Shown here: piece after piece, positions 16,759 through 26,688 of the stretch | How positions within the stretch are numbered: position 1 is the stretch's first letter | How the letters are laid out: every line of letters begins with the position of its first letter | Assembly: GCA_963750495.1 (NCBI GenBank) | Contig: CAVVQV010000017.1 | Coordinates: forward strand, 1 to 64,000 | Length of the DNA: 64,000 bases | Direction of reading: 5' to 3' | Source: JANLYC01 sp963750495 | GTDB taxonomy: Bacteria; Actinomycetota; Actinomycetes; Propionibacteriales; Nocardioidaceae | The notes under the pieces: generated by a model | Databases searched by the model: none | Told to the model about the DNA's origin: nothing | Seen by the model: the letters and a program-made list of their open reading frames with translations, nothing else | Made by a program: the position numbers and the translations under genes

Positions 16759-18321
16759 ATGACATCGCGGACGCACACGTCATCTCGCTGGGACACTTCG
16801 TCCGCCGGCGTGGTCGATGACGCCGAGCGTTGCTACCGCGCCGTCCAGGGGCGCGACCGCCGGTTCGACGGGGTCTTCTACACCGGTGTCCGGACCACCG
16901 GCATCTACTGCCGACCCTCCTGCCCGGCAATCACCCCACAGCGCAAGAACGTCGTCTTCTTCGTCACCGCCGCGGCCGCTCAGGGCGCCGGCTTCCGAGC
17001 CTGCCGACGCTGCCGCCCCGATCTCACGCCTGGTTCGCCCGAATGGGACGTGAAGGCCGATGTCGCCGGCCGCGCGATGCGCATGATCGCCGACGGCGTG
17101 GTCGAGCGTGACGGTGTCGAGGGCCTCGCGCGCCGCGCCGGCTACACCTCGCGCCACCTCAACCGCATGTTGAGTGAGCAGCTCGGCGCGGGTCCACTAG
17201 CTCTGGCGAGGGCTCAGCGCGCGCATACGGCGCGCATCCTGATCGAGACGACCGACATGGGGTTCGCCGACGTGGCGTTCGCGGCAGGCTTCGCCAGTGT
17301 CCGGCAGTTCAACGCGACCATCGCCGAGGTCTACGCCACCACCCCCACGCGCCTGCGCGCAGCACGGCGTCCACAGCTCCCCGCGGCCACGTCGTCCGCC
17401 CAGGGGTTGGTGACCGTCTCGCTGGCCGTGCGGTCGCCGTTCGACGCTGCCGGCCTCCTGGGCTTCCTCGGTGCGCGTGCCGTCCCCGGTATCGAGTCGG
17501 TCTCCGCCGATGCTGCGTCCCCTTCCTACGCCCGCACCTTGCGGCTGCCGCACGGTCACGGGTCCGTGGTCCTGACCCCGGCAGCCGAGTCTGTGACCTG
17601 CGAGCTCGCCCTCAGCGACCTGCGCGACCTGGCTGCCGCGGTCGAGCGTTGCCGGCGGCTGCTCGACCTGGACGCCGATCCCGTCGCGATCGACGAGCAC
17701 CTCATGAGCGACGAGGCCTTGCGGCCCTGGGTGCAGAAGAGCCCCGGTGTGCGGGTGCCCGGACACGTCGACGGTTTCGAGGTCGCGGTCCGCGCAGTCA
17801 TCGGCCAGCAGATCTCCGTCGCCGGAGCGCGCACGATCGCCGGGCGGCTCACCACGGCGTACGGCGACCGGATCGACGGCGCGCATGGAGCGTTGACGCA
17901 CGTGTTCCCGGCGGCCGAGACCCTCGCCGCTGCCGACCCCGAAGCGCTGCCCATGCCGCGGTCACGTGGCCGCGCCCTCGTCGGCCTGGCCCAGGCGGTG
18001 GCCGCGGGTGAGGTGGTGCTCGATCGCAGCGCAGACCGCACCGACATCCGCTCTGCACTGCTGGCTCTTCCGGGCATCGGACCCTGGACCGCCGACTACA
18101 TTGCGATGCGCGCCCTCGGCGACCCCGACGTCTTTCTGACCACCGACCTCGGTGCCCGGCACGGCCTGGCCCAGGTCGGTATCGACCCCGACCACGCGGC
18201 GACACGGATCCAGCTGTGGCGCCCCTGGCGTTCCTACGCCCTCATGCATGTGTGGTCAGCGCTCTCCAGCGCGACCGGAGACCGACCCGCGCCCGACGAT
18301 CGAGACGAGGTACTGAGATGA
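16759..18321 (+). CDS. alkA: Ada N-domain / AraC / AlkA fusion: DNA-3-methyladenine glycosylase
   Basis: A DNA alkylation-repair protein of about 520 residues joining an Ada methylphosphotriester-sensing domain to an AlkA glycosylase. The N-terminal zinc domain has GIYCRPSCP and FRACRRCRPD, giving the four Cys with the acceptor Cys in YCRPSC. An AraC-type helix-turn-helix follows (about residues 95-190). The C-terminal part is an AlkA-type HhH-GPD domain with LPGIGPWTADYIAMRALGDPD and the catalytic Asp in TTDLGARHG. Start ATG 16759 lies right before MTSRTHTSS; the open frame extends 22 codons upstream. The stop overlaps the start of ogt (ATGA), so both are one adaptive-response unit, probably self-activated when methylated. 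Confidence 0.93.
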   Translation: MTSRTHTSSRWDTSSAGVVDDAERCYRAVQGRDRRFDGVFYTGVRTTGIYCRPSCPAITPQRKNVVFFVTAAAAQGAGFRACRRCRPDLTPGSPEWDVKADVAGRAMRMIADGVVERDGVEGLARRAGYTSRHLNRMLSEQLGAGPLALARAQRAHTARILIETTDMGFADVAFAAGFASVRQFNATIAEVYATTPTRLRAARRPQLPAATSSAQGLVTVSLAVRSPFDAAGLLGFLGARAVPGIESVSADAASPSYARTLRLPHGHGSVVLTPAAESVTCELALSDLRDLAAAVERCRRLLDLDADPVAIDEHLMSDEALRPWVQKSPGVRVPGHVDGFEVAVRAVIGQQISVAGARTIAGRLTTAYGDRIDGAHGALTHVFPAAETLAAADPEALPMPRSRGRALVGLAQAVAAGEVVLDRSADRTDIRSALLALPGIGPWTADYIAMRALGDPDVFLTTDLGARHGLAQVGIDPDHAATRIQLWRPWRSYALMHVWSALSSATGDRPAPDDRDEVLR

Positions 18322-18812
18322 CAGCCACGATGGTGATGACGTCGCCGGTGGGACCGCTGGAACTGCGCGCAGAAGTCGGCGTCGTGACCCTGGTGCACTT
18401 CCACGACGAGCTGCCCGAGGTCATCGGCGACAACGGTGAGACTGAGCCGGTGCTCGTGGCGGCGCGGCGTCAGCTCGAGGAGTACTTCGCCGGCGACCGT
18501 CACGAGTTCGACCTACCGCTCGCCGGAGCCGGCACTGCCTTCCAGCAGCGCGTGTGGGCGCAGCTGCGGGAGATCCCGTTCGGCCAGACCGCTTCGTACG
18601 GCGACATCGCGCGCAGGCTCGGCATGCCGCCCGGCGCATCCCGTGCGGTGGGGCTCGCCAACGGCGCGAACCCGATCGCGATCGTCGTCCCCTGTCACCG
18701 GGTCATCGGAGCCGACGGTTCGTTGACGGGGTATGCCGGTGGGATCGAGCGCAAGCGCTTCCTGCTGGGTCTCGAGTCATCGATGGCGCCACAGGGAAGT
18801 TTGTTCGCCTAG
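18318..18812 (+). CDS. ogt: methylated-DNA--[protein]-cysteine S-methyltransferase
   Basis: Ogt removes methyl groups from O6-methylguanine onto its own cysteine. The 164-residue protein has the acceptor Cys in IVVPCHRVIGADG (near residue 130), the helix-turn-helix region QTASYGDIARRLGMP, and the Asn hinge in GLANGANPIAI. ATG 18318 overlaps the TGA of the Ada-AlkA gene by four bases, which implies translational coupling and a shared alkylation response. Confidence 0.95.
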   Translation: MTATMVMTSPVGPLELRAEVGVVTLVHFHDELPEVIGDNGETEPVLVAARRQLEEYFAGDRHEFDLPLAGAGTAFQQRVWAQLREIPFGQTASYGDIARRLGMPPGASRAVGLANGANPIAIVVPCHRVIGADGSLTGYAGGIERKRFLLGLESSMAPQGSLFA

Positions 18813-18843
18813 CGGCAGGCGCCACGGCTTGGCCTGCGAATGA

Positions 18844-19572
18844 TCACTCGCCGTGCCGGCGTAGGGACTCACTGAGTCGCTCGGCAGCGGCGAGCACGGC
18901 GGGAGCGTGCATGCGTCCCGGCTGGCGCGTCATCCGTTCCAGGGGACCGGAGACCGATACGGCCGCGATGACCTTGCCAGACGGTGATCGCACCCCGGCG
19001 GACACGGAGGCCACGCCGGCTTCTCGCTCGCCCACGCTCTGGGCCCAGCCGCGGCGCCGGATACTCGACAGCGCAGCAGCGTTGAACACGGCACCGTTGA
19101 GGCCGCGGTGCAGCCGGTCGGGGTCTTCCCACGCCAGCAGGATCTGTGCGGCGGAGCCGGCCAGCATGGAGAGCTGGCTGCCGACGGGGATCGAGTCGCG
19201 CAGCCCGGCGGGTCGCTCGGCGGCGGCGACGCAGATGCGGTGATCACCCTGGCGACGGAAGAGCTGCGCCGACTCGCCGGTGATGTCTCGCAGTCGGGCC
19301 AGCACCGGGCCGGCGGCTGCGAGCAACCGGTCCTCGCCCGCAGCGGACGACAGCTCGTTGAGCCTGGGTCCCAGCATGAAGCGGCCTTGCATGTCGCGGG
19401 CGACGAGCCGATGATGCTCGAGGGCAACGGCCAGTCGGTGCGCTGTCGGGCGAGCCAGGCCGGTCGCCGTCACCAGTCCGGCGAGGGTGGCGGGACCTGA
19501 CTCGAGTGCCGACAGGACGAGAGCGGCTTTGTCGAGAACGCCGACTCCGCTAGAGTTGTCAGACCTGTCCAT
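18844..19572 (-). CDS. ndgR: IclR family regulator, NdgR/LeuR type
   Basis: A 242-residue IclR-type regulator with an N-terminal winged helix (LAGLVTATGLARPTAHRLAVALEHHRL, about residues 29-55) and a C-terminal effector domain (about 75-235). The gene is divergent from leuCD. In Streptomyces the same arrangement is found for NdgR, and M. tuberculosis has Rv2989 beside leuC. NdgR-type proteins control leucine synthesis in response to amino-acid supply. An imperfect palindrome in the 49-base gap (19587-19603) is a likely binding site. The name is assigned from family and context. Confidence 0.85.
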   Translation of the reverse strand: MDRSDNSSGVGVLDKAALVLSALESGPATLAGLVTATGLARPTAHRLAVALEHHRLVARDMQGRFMLGPRLNELSSAAGEDRLLAAAGPVLARLRDITGESAQLFRRQGDHRICVAAAERPAGLRDSIPVGSQLSMLAGSAAQILLAWEDPDRLHRGLNGAVFNAAALSSIRRRGWAQSVGEREAGVASVSAGVRSPSGKVIAAVSVSGPLERMTRQPGRMHAPAVLAAAERLSESLRRHGE

Positions 19573-19586
19573 GCCTCGATACTGCC

Positions 19587-19603
19587 GTCTCAGATGATGA
19601 AAC
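19587..19603. promoter_or_regulatory. candidate IclR (NdgR-type) operator for leuCD
   Basis: GTCTCA (19587-19592) and TGAAAC (19598-19603) form an inverted repeat with one mismatch and a 5-base spacer. It lies in the short gap between the divergent regulator and leuC, upstream of the AGGAG ribosome site (19611-19615). Binding is inferred from position. Confidence 0.45.
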
Positions 19604-19621
19604 GCAAATCAGGAGCAGAGA

Positions 19622-21058
<1,437 letters not shown>

Positions 21059-21059
21059 C

Positions 21060-21647
21060 ATGGAGAAGGTCACGACCCACACCGGAACCGCGCTGCCCCT
21101 TCGCCGCAGCAACGTCGACACTGACCAGATCATCCCCGCCGAGTACCTCAAGCGCGTGACCCGGACGGGATTCGAGGACGGGCTGTTCGCGGCCTGGCGT
21201 CACGATCCTTCGTTCGTCCTCAACGCTCCGGAGTACGCCGGGGTCAGCATCCTGCTGGCGGGGCCCGACTTCGGGACCGGTTCGTCACGAGAGCACGCCG
21301 TATGGGCCTTGCAGGACTACGGATTCAGGGTCGTCATCGGTTCTCGGTTCGGAGACATCTTCCGAGGCAACGCAGGTAAGTCCGGCTTGCTCGTCGCGGT
21401 CGTCGATCCTGCTTCTGTCGAAGCACTCTGGACGGTGGTCGAACGTGATCCGGCCACGAAGATCACCGTCGACCTCGACGAAAAAGTTGTCTGTGCCGCT
21501 GGCGTCAAAACACCGTTCGAGATCGATGACTACACGCGCTGGCGACTCTTGAACGGCTTCGACGACATCGGTCTCACCATGACCCATGAGGCCGACATCT
21601 CTTCCTACGAAGGGAATCGGGCGTCGTTCAAACCAGCAACCGCGTGA
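21060..21647 (+). CDS. leuD: 3-isopropylmalate dehydratase, small subunit
   Basis: The 195-residue small (swivelling) subunit that completes the LeuCD active site. Diagnostic stretches are NVDTDQIIPAEYLK near the start and GPDFGTGSSREHAVWAL near residue 70, which contains the substrate-binding Ser/Arg. It begins one base after the leuC stop. Downstream is a 193-base gap before hup with no other gene; this gap should hold the hup promoter. Confidence 0.97.
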   Translation: MEKVTTHTGTALPLRRSNVDTDQIIPAEYLKRVTRTGFEDGLFAAWRHDPSFVLNAPEYAGVSILLAGPDFGTGSSREHAVWALQDYGFRVVIGSRFGDIFRGNAGKSGLLVAVVDPASVEALWTVVERDPATKITVDLDEKVVCAAGVKTPFEIDDYTRWRLLNGFDDIGLTMTHEADISSYEGNRASFKPATA

Positions 21648-21840
21648 CAGCTGGGACTTCCCGCGACAGCATCGACGACGTGACTGTCGCCTGTTTCGAC
21701 CGACGGACGTGCTGAGGTCCCCATAAAACTAGGGATGCTGATTGGGTGTGTCGGCCTGTAATGCGGTTCTATGGTGAATAGCGTTTTGACCAACGTCGAG
21801 CATGGGCTCGACCGGTCCGAGTTCATGAAAGGGAAGTCCC

Positions 21841-22500
21841 TTGAACAAGAGTCAACTCATCGAGGCCCTGTCCAACCACTTCGAGGGCAACAAGAAGGCT
21901 GCGCAGCACGCCCTCGAGTCTGTGCTCGACACCATCGCTCGCGAAGTGGCGAAGGGTGAGAAGGTGGCGATCACCGGCTTCGGTGCCTTCGAGAAGGTCG
22001 TGCGTCCGTCGCGGATGGTCCGCAACCCACGCACGGGCGAGCGAAGCCGCGCCAAGAAGACCGCGGTGCCCAAGTTCCGTGCTGGAGCTGACCTGAAGGC
22101 CGTTGTGTCAGGTGCCAAGAAGCTTCCCAAGGCCGCGGTGGCTGCGGCGAAGACGGCAGCACCGACCCGGAAGACCACATCGGCACCGGCCAAGAAGGCC
22201 ACGGCCAAGAAGTCCGCAGCAAAGAAGACGGTGGCCAAGAAGTCCACGGCCAAGAAGTCCGCAGCAAAGAAGACGGTGGCCAAGAAGGCTCCCGCCAAGA
22301 AGACGGTGGCCAAGAAGGCACCCGCCAAGAAGACCGCAGCAAAGAGGGCGCCGGCACGCAAGACCACAGCCAAGAAGGCACCCGCCAAGAAGACCGCAGC
22401 AAAGAAGGCGCCGGCACGCAGGACCACGGCCAAGAAGGCTCCTGCCAAGAAGGCCACGGCACGCAAGAGCACGGCCAAGAAGGCCGCAAAGAAGCGCTGA
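21841..22500 (+). CDS. hup: HU-family DNA-binding protein with histone H1-like tail
   Basis: A nucleoid protein of 219 residues. Residues 1-90 are a standard HU fold (MNKSQLIEALS, GFGAFEKVVRPSRMVRNPRTGE, VPKFRAGADLKAVV). Residues from about 100 on are a repetitive Lys/Ala/Pro tail of KKA, PAKK and PARK units like eukaryotic H1 and like HupB/HupS of mycobacteria and streptomycetes. The start is TTG at 21841, because MNKSQLIEAL is the family N-terminus and no ATG is available in that place. The tail is encoded by near-identical repeats such as GCCAAGAAG, so length variation between strains is likely. Position after leuCD matches M. tuberculosis. Confidence 0.95.
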   Translation: MNKSQLIEALSNHFEGNKKAAQHALESVLDTIAREVAKGEKVAITGFGAFEKVVRPSRMVRNPRTGERSRAKKTAVPKFRAGADLKAVVSGAKKLPKAAVAAAKTAAPTRKTTSAPAKKATAKKSAAKKTVAKKSTAKKSAAKKTVAKKAPAKKTVAKKAPAKKTAAKRAPARKTTAKKAPAKKTAAKKAPARRTTAKKAPAKKATARKSTAKKAAKKR

Positions 22501-22515
22501 GCCAGCACACACCTC

Positions 22516-22548
22516 AGAGAGGCCGGACCCGACGGGTCCGGCCTCTCT
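22516..22548. terminator. perfect hairpin after hup
   Basis: AGAGAGGCCGGACCC (22516-22530) and its exact complement (22534-22548) enclose a 3-base loop, 16 bases after the hup stop. There is no long T tract, as often in high-GC actinobacteria. It lies between convergent genes and may serve both strands. Confidence 0.75.
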
Positions 22549-22578
22549 GCGTGTTGGGGTGGGCGGTCAGGCCCAACG

Positions 22579-22788
22579 TCAGCGCGGTTCGTCGAGCGTC
22601 AGGATCGTCAGCGCGTCGATGACCTGACCGGTCACGGCCATCCGGACCCGCTGGCCGGAGCGCAGCAGCCGCAGACCACTGGCCAGGAACACCTCAGCGC
22701 TGAACGTCAGCTCCGTGCCGTCGTCGGTGACGACCGTGCCCGTGTGCGTCTGGTCGTCATACGCCCACACCGTGCCTTGTCGGGTCAT
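22579..22788 (-). CDS. small cold-shock-like protein
   Basis: A 69-residue protein from ATG 22788 (MTRQGTVWAYDDQTHTG). It has the pattern of an OB-fold cold-shock-like domain: TGTVVTDDGTELTFSAE and then GQRVRMAVTGQVIDALTIL. The aromatic RNP motifs of true CspA are only partly kept. Similar short proteins are common near hup and cofC in actinobacteria. It lies 13 bases after the cofC stop on the same strand and may be co-transcribed with it. Confidence 0.65.
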   Translation of the reverse strand: MTRQGTVWAYDDQTHTGTVVTDDGTELTFSAEVFLASGLRLLRSGQRVRMAVTGQVIDALTILTLDEPR

Positions 22789-22801
22789 CTCATCCACCTC
22801 G

Positions 22802-23482
22802 TCACGGTAGCGGCTCGAGCCGATCGAGACAGAAGCGCGACAGGACGGCATCCGTATGCGGTCCGACCCCCAGTCGCACGGCGTCCCACAAGTCGATCTC
22901 GGTGTCGACGTCGCGGCGCAGCCGGCCGAGGCCAACGAGGTCCAGCTCTACCGCGCCGCTGGCATGGTGAGCCGCTCGCGAGTGCCGGCCAAACGATGGT
23001 GACAGCCGTTCGCCGCACGCAGCCAGCAACGTCGTACCGGTTCCGGCAGAGTCTGACACGAACCACCGAGGTGCTGGTGCGGCATCCAGGGCGATGCGCA
23101 GGACATCGGAGCGTAGGGCGGGCAGGTCCCCGGTCAGCGCGACGACGCCCGTGCGGCCACCGGTCGTGGCGACGTGATGGACGCCGTGGACGATGGCGGC
23201 GTTGAGCCCCGCATCCGGGCGGTCGTCGACGACCTCGGCACCCACGTCGACGAAGCCGCTGCGGTCCTTGTCGTTGGTGACGATCACGACCCGCTGGACG
23301 CCGGGTGTCGCGACGGCGGCTGCAGCGGTGTCGAGAGCGAACGCGCGCGCCAGCGCCTGTCGCGCGTCGTCGGGCAGCCCGTGCAATCGTGACTTGCCGA
23401 TGGTGGTCTGCTTGACCGGGATGACGACCGACCAAGCGGCGGGTTGCTGCACCGGACCTGGCGTCGTTGCGGAGGGTGGCAT
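22802..23482 (-). CDS. cofC: 2-phospho-L-lactate / phosphoenolpyruvate guanylyltransferase
   Basis: This enzyme (CofC, called FbiD in mycobacteria) makes the GDP-activated phospholactate or phosphoenolpyruvate intermediate of coenzyme F420. About 226 residues from ATG 23482. It is a nucleotidyltransferase fold with WSVVIPVKQTTIGKSRL near residue 16 and GVVALTGDLPALRSD near 105, where the Asp binds metal. The upstream open frame includes the divergent promoter region and is not likely translated. It is divergent from the acyltransferase gene. The organism is therefore likely to make F420. Confidence 0.88.
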   Translation of the reverse strand: MPPSATTPGPVQQPAAWSVVIPVKQTTIGKSRLHGLPDDARQALARAFALDTAAAAVATPGVQRVVIVTNDKDRSGFVDVGAEVVDDRPDAGLNAAIVHGVHHVATTGGRTGVVALTGDLPALRSDVLRIALDAAPAPRWFVSDSAGTGTTLLAACGERLSPSFGRHSRAAHHASGAVELDLVGLGRLRRDVDTEIDLWDAVRLGVGPHTDAVLSRFCLDRLEPLP

Positions 23483-23582
23483 CTCTGTCGATCTTGCCAC
23501 CCGGCTCGACATGGTCAGGTCCGGTGCACAAAACTGTCTGCCTGCGACGACCCGATCACGGGCGCGCGAGCGAGGGGTGACA

Positions 23583-24353
23583 GTGGCCAGGCACAGGCGG
23601 GGATGGGCACTCGCGATCTGCGTGGTCGCGCTGCACCGGCCGATGATGCTGCTCACCAGGCGCGACTGGCGGGGTACGGACCATCTTCCTTCCCATGGCG
23701 GCTGTGTCCTGGTGACCAACCACGTGTCCGAGTTCGACCCGGTCCCGTTCGGCCACTTCGTGTACGACAACGGCCGACTTCCGCGCTTCCTCGGGAAGGC
23801 TGAGGTGTTCGCGGTCCCGGTGATCGGTCACATCCTCAGGAACGCGGGACAGATCCCCGTGTACCGCAAGTCCCTGGACGCTGCCAAGGCGTTCCGCGCA
23901 GCCGTCGACGCCGTCCGCGCCGGAGAATGCGTGATCGTGTATGCCGAAGGCACGATCACACGCGACCCGGACCTGTGGCCGATGGTCGGCAAGTCGGGCG
24001 CCGCCCGGATCGGCCTCACCACGGGCTGCCCGGTGATCCCCTGCGCGCAATGGGGCCCGCAGGAGGTGCTGGCGCCGTACTCTCGTCGGCCGCGGTTGCT
24101 GCCCCGCAAGACGATGCGCATCCGCGCAGGTGCGCCGGTCGATCTCGACGACCTGAGGGGCAAGAAGCTGACCCCCACGGTGCTGCATGAAGCCACGGCG
24201 CGGATCATGGCTGACGTGACCGCACTCCTCGAGGACATCCGCGGCGCCAAGGCGCCCGCCGTCCGCTTCGATCCCAAGGTTGAGGGCGTCGCCGAGACGG
24301 GCAATCCCAACAAGCCGTCCCGGACGGACAAGAGGGGAACGAGCGAGTTCTGA
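23583..24353 (+). CDS. plsC: 1-acyl-sn-glycerol-3-phosphate acyltransferase
   Basis: A lysophosphatidic-acid-type acyltransferase of 256 residues, acting at the membrane to make phosphatidate. The catalytic NHVSEFDP (NHx4D) is near residue 43 and the substrate-binding EGT is in YAEGTITRD near 118. The chosen start is GTG 23583 with GAGGGG 5 bases upstream; an upstream GTG at 23577 is also possible. The C-terminus is a charged, Pro-rich tail. Its TGA overlaps the ATG of gpsA, so glycerol-3-phosphate formation and acylation are coupled in one operon. Confidence 0.88.
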   Translation: MARHRRGWALAICVVALHRPMMLLTRRDWRGTDHLPSHGGCVLVTNHVSEFDPVPFGHFVYDNGRLPRFLGKAEVFAVPVIGHILRNAGQIPVYRKSLDAAKAFRAAVDAVRAGECVIVYAEGTITRDPDLWPMVGKSGAARIGLTTGCPVIPCAQWGPQEVLAPYSRRPRLLPRKTMRIRAGAPVDLDDLRGKKLTPTVLHEATARIMADVTALLEDIRGAKAPAVRFDPKVEGVAETGNPNKPSRTDKRGTSEF

Positions 24354-25354
24354 TGAGCAAGGTGGCGGTGTTCGGTGCGGGGTCCTGGGGGACCGCCTTC
24401 TCGTTGGTGCTCGCCGACGCAGGTAACGACGTCGTGCTGTGGGCGCGGCGTGAAGAGCTGAGCGAGTCGATCAACGCCGTGCACGAGAATCGCGACTACC
24501 TTCCGGGGGTTGCCCTCCCGGAGGCGATCTCGGCGACGCACGACCCCGAGGAGGCGCTGGGGGATGCCGACATCGCGGTGCTGGCCGTTCCCTCGCAGTC
24601 GCTGCGAGCCAACCTCGAGGACTGGGCCAAGCACATTCCTGACGACGCGGTCGTGATGAGCCTCATGAAGGGGGTCGAGCTCGGCACCTCCAAGCGTATG
24701 AGCGAGGTGATCGCGGAGGTTGCCGGCATCGGACCGGAACGCATTGCCGTCCTGTCGGGCCCCAACCTCTCGCACGAGATCGCGGCGCGTCAGCCGGCCG
24801 CCGCTGTCATTGCGTGCTCGTCGGAGTCAGTGGCGGAGCAGCTCCAGGACCGGTGTCACAGCCGCTCGCTCCGGCTGTACACGAACACGGACGTGGTCGG
24901 CTGCGAGCTCGGTGGTGCGACCAAGAACGTCATCGCGCTTGCTGTCGGGATGGCTGTGGGTCTGGGCTTCGGCGACAACTCCACGGCCACGGTGATCACT
25001 CGCGGGCTCGCCGAGACGGCCAGGTTGGGCGAGGCGCTCGGCGCCGACCCGTACACGTTCTCGGGGTTGGCCGGGCTGGGCGACCTGGTGGCGACCTGCT
25101 CGTCGCCGCTGTCGCGCAACCGGACCTTCGGGGAGAAGCTCGGGCAGGGCCTCAGTGTCGACGAGATCGCGGCGTCGACGCGACAGATCGCCGAAGGCGT
25201 GAAGTCCTGCGAGTCGATCAACGACCTCGCCCATCGTCACGACGTCGAGATGCCGATCGTCGAGGCCGTGGCCACACTGGTCCGCGGTGAGACGACGCCA
25301 CAGCAGATGCTGCAGGCTCTCATCTCGCGGGCCACGAAGTCCGAACGCGCCTGA
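24353..25354 (+). CDS. gpsA: glycerol-3-phosphate dehydrogenase [NAD(P)+]
   Basis: GpsA reduces dihydroxyacetone phosphate to sn-glycerol-3-phosphate for phospholipids. The 333-residue protein starts with the Rossmann motif VFGAGSWGTAFSLVLAD. The catalytic lysine is in the GATKNVIALAVGMA region near residue 180, with the substrate-binding GDNSTATVITRGLAE nearby. ATG shares one base with the stop of the acyltransferase. It is followed by the dispersed inverted repeat at 25374-25417. Confidence 0.95.
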   Translation: MSKVAVFGAGSWGTAFSLVLADAGNDVVLWARREELSESINAVHENRDYLPGVALPEAISATHDPEEALGDADIAVLAVPSQSLRANLEDWAKHIPDDAVVMSLMKGVELGTSKRMSEVIAEVAGIGPERIAVLSGPNLSHEIAARQPAAAVIACSSESVAEQLQDRCHSRSLRLYTNTDVVGCELGGATKNVIALAVGMAVGLGFGDNSTATVITRGLAETARLGEALGADPYTFSGLAGLGDLVATCSSPLSRNRTFGEKLGQGLSVDEIAASTRQIAEGVKSCESINDLAHRHDVEMPIVEAVATLVRGETTPQQMLQALISRATKSERA

Positions 25355-25373
25355 CGCTTCACCTCGCCGTCCG

Positions 25374-25417
25374 GTTTGCCTAGTTCACAAGCCAAAAGGC
25401 TTGTGAACTAGGCAAAC
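25374..25417. repeat. perfect 20-bp inverted repeat, copy 1 of a repeated element
   Basis: The arms GTTTGCCTAGTTCACAAGCC (25374-25393) and their exact complement (25398-25417) enclose a loop AAAA. The element lies between the convergent ends of gpsA and the cystathionine-type gene, where it can act as a bidirectional terminator. The same arms occur again at 27929-27970 between another convergent pair. The AT-richer sequence of the arms stands out from the surrounding DNA. Confidence 0.9.
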
Positions 25418-25433
25418 GCGCCTTGGGCACTGC

Positions 25434-25459
25434 GGGTTTGCCTGGTTTGCCAGACACCC
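25434..25459 (-). terminator. second hairpin at the end of the cystathionine-type gene
   Basis: GGGT-TTG-C-CTGG (25434-25445) faces CCAG-AC-ACCC (25450-25459) across a TTTG loop. It lies 69 bases beyond the stop of the minus-strand PLP gene. It partly repeats the GTTTGCC word of the neighbouring palindrome and might be a degenerate relative of it. Confidence 0.45.
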
Positions 25460-25528
25460 TGGCCGGGTTTGTTCCACCGGTATGACGCCAGCGTCCGAGG
25501 CGCGCCGGTCAGGCCAGAGGTACGAAGC

Positions 25529-26656
25529 TCACTCCGGAACAGGCACCGAGGCCAGGGCGGTCGCCAGGTCGGACCACAGATCCTCGACATCCTCGACCCC
25601 GACGCTCATCCGGATCAGGCTCTCCGGAATGGTCGGCGACTCTCCGGCCCAGCGACGACGCCGCTCCATCGACGACTCCACGCCGCCGAGGCTCGTCGCG
25701 TGCACCCACAGGCCGGTCGCGTGGGTCACGAGGTCGGCCGCCATAGCGCCCCCGCGTACCTCGATCGCGATGATGCCGCCGAACCCCGGATAGCGGACCC
25801 GCTCGATGGCGGGATGGCCGTCCAAGCGACGTATGAGCTCCTGGGCGTTCGACTGCGCTCGTTCGACGCGTAGGTGCAGTGTTCGTAACCCGCGCAACGC
25901 AAGCCACGCTTCCAACGTGCCGGGCAGCGCACCCACCACCCGCCGCTTCTCGTCGAGGGCGCGGTAGATGTCTTCCGAGCCGGTCACGACGAGACCGATC
26001 ATCGCGTCGGAGTGGCCAGCGAGGTACTTCGTGCCGGAGTGGACCACCAAGTCAGCGCCGAGCTCGAGGGGCCGCTGCAGCAGGGGAGTGGCGAACGTGT
26101 TGTCGACCACGACCCGCACGCCGGCCGCGGCCGCTCCCGTGCAGAGTGCCCTGATGTCGGCCACCTCGAGCGCGGGGTTGGTGGGGCTTTCGATCCAGAG
26201 CAGTGCCACGTCCTCGTTGAGCGCCGCCAGCACGGCCGCGGTGTCATCGATGTCGACGAGGACCACCTTGACGAGGCCGCGTGCCTCCAGCGCCGCCAGC
26301 TGCGCCAGCATCCCCTGGTAGCAGTGCCGGGACACGACGACGGTCTCGCCGGGTGCCACGAGGTCGAGCACTGTGGACGCAGCCGCCATCCCGGAGGCGA
26401 ACGAGAGAGCCCGTCCGCCCTCGAGCTCGCCGACCGCCTCTTCGAACGCCTCCCAGGTGGGGTTGGCGTACCGGCCGTACTCGCGATCACCGCCAGCGAC
26501 GTAGGTCGAGGCCATCGTCAGCGGCACGTTCAGCGGCTCATCGGGTTCGCTCGGTGGCCGTCCGAGCTTGACGGCCAGCGTCTCGGGGCGCCAACGCGGA
26601 TCGGCGGCGGCGGGTTCGTCAGGCGTGGGGCTATGGCTGTCGTGGTGTGGGGTCAC
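25529..26656 (-). CDS. cystathionine gamma-synthase/lyase family PLP enzyme
   Basis: A trans-sulfuration-type PLP enzyme (Cys/Met metabolism family) of 375 residues. The PLP lysine is in SGTKYLAGHSD near residue 205, and the aromatic stacking residue is in the SRHCYQGM region near 110. The SASTY/GGDREYGRYANPT N-terminal stretch is typical. Whether it makes cystathionine, cleaves it or handles another thiol substrate cannot be decided from sequence. It is divergent from ddl with a gap of only 32 bases, so their promoters must overlap. Confidence 0.85.
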   Translation of the reverse strand: MTPHHDSHSPTPDEPAAADPRWRPETLAVKLGRPPSEPDEPLNVPLTMASTYVAGGDREYGRYANPTWEAFEEAVGELEGGRALSFASGMAAASTVLDLVAPGETVVVSRHCYQGMLAQLAALEARGLVKVVLVDIDDTAAVLAALNEDVALLWIESPTNPALEVADIRALCTGAAAAGVRVVVDNTFATPLLQRPLELGADLVVHSGTKYLAGHSDAMIGLVVTGSEDIYRALDEKRRVVGALPGTLEAWLALRGLRTLHLRVERAQSNAQELIRRLDGHPAIERVRYPGFGGIIAIEVRGGAMAADLVTHATGLWVHATSLGGVESSMERRRRWAGESPTIPESLIRMSVGVEDVEDLWSDLATALASVPVPE

Positions 26657-26688
26657 CGGACCATTGTGAGGCAGATACGATCGGCCGG

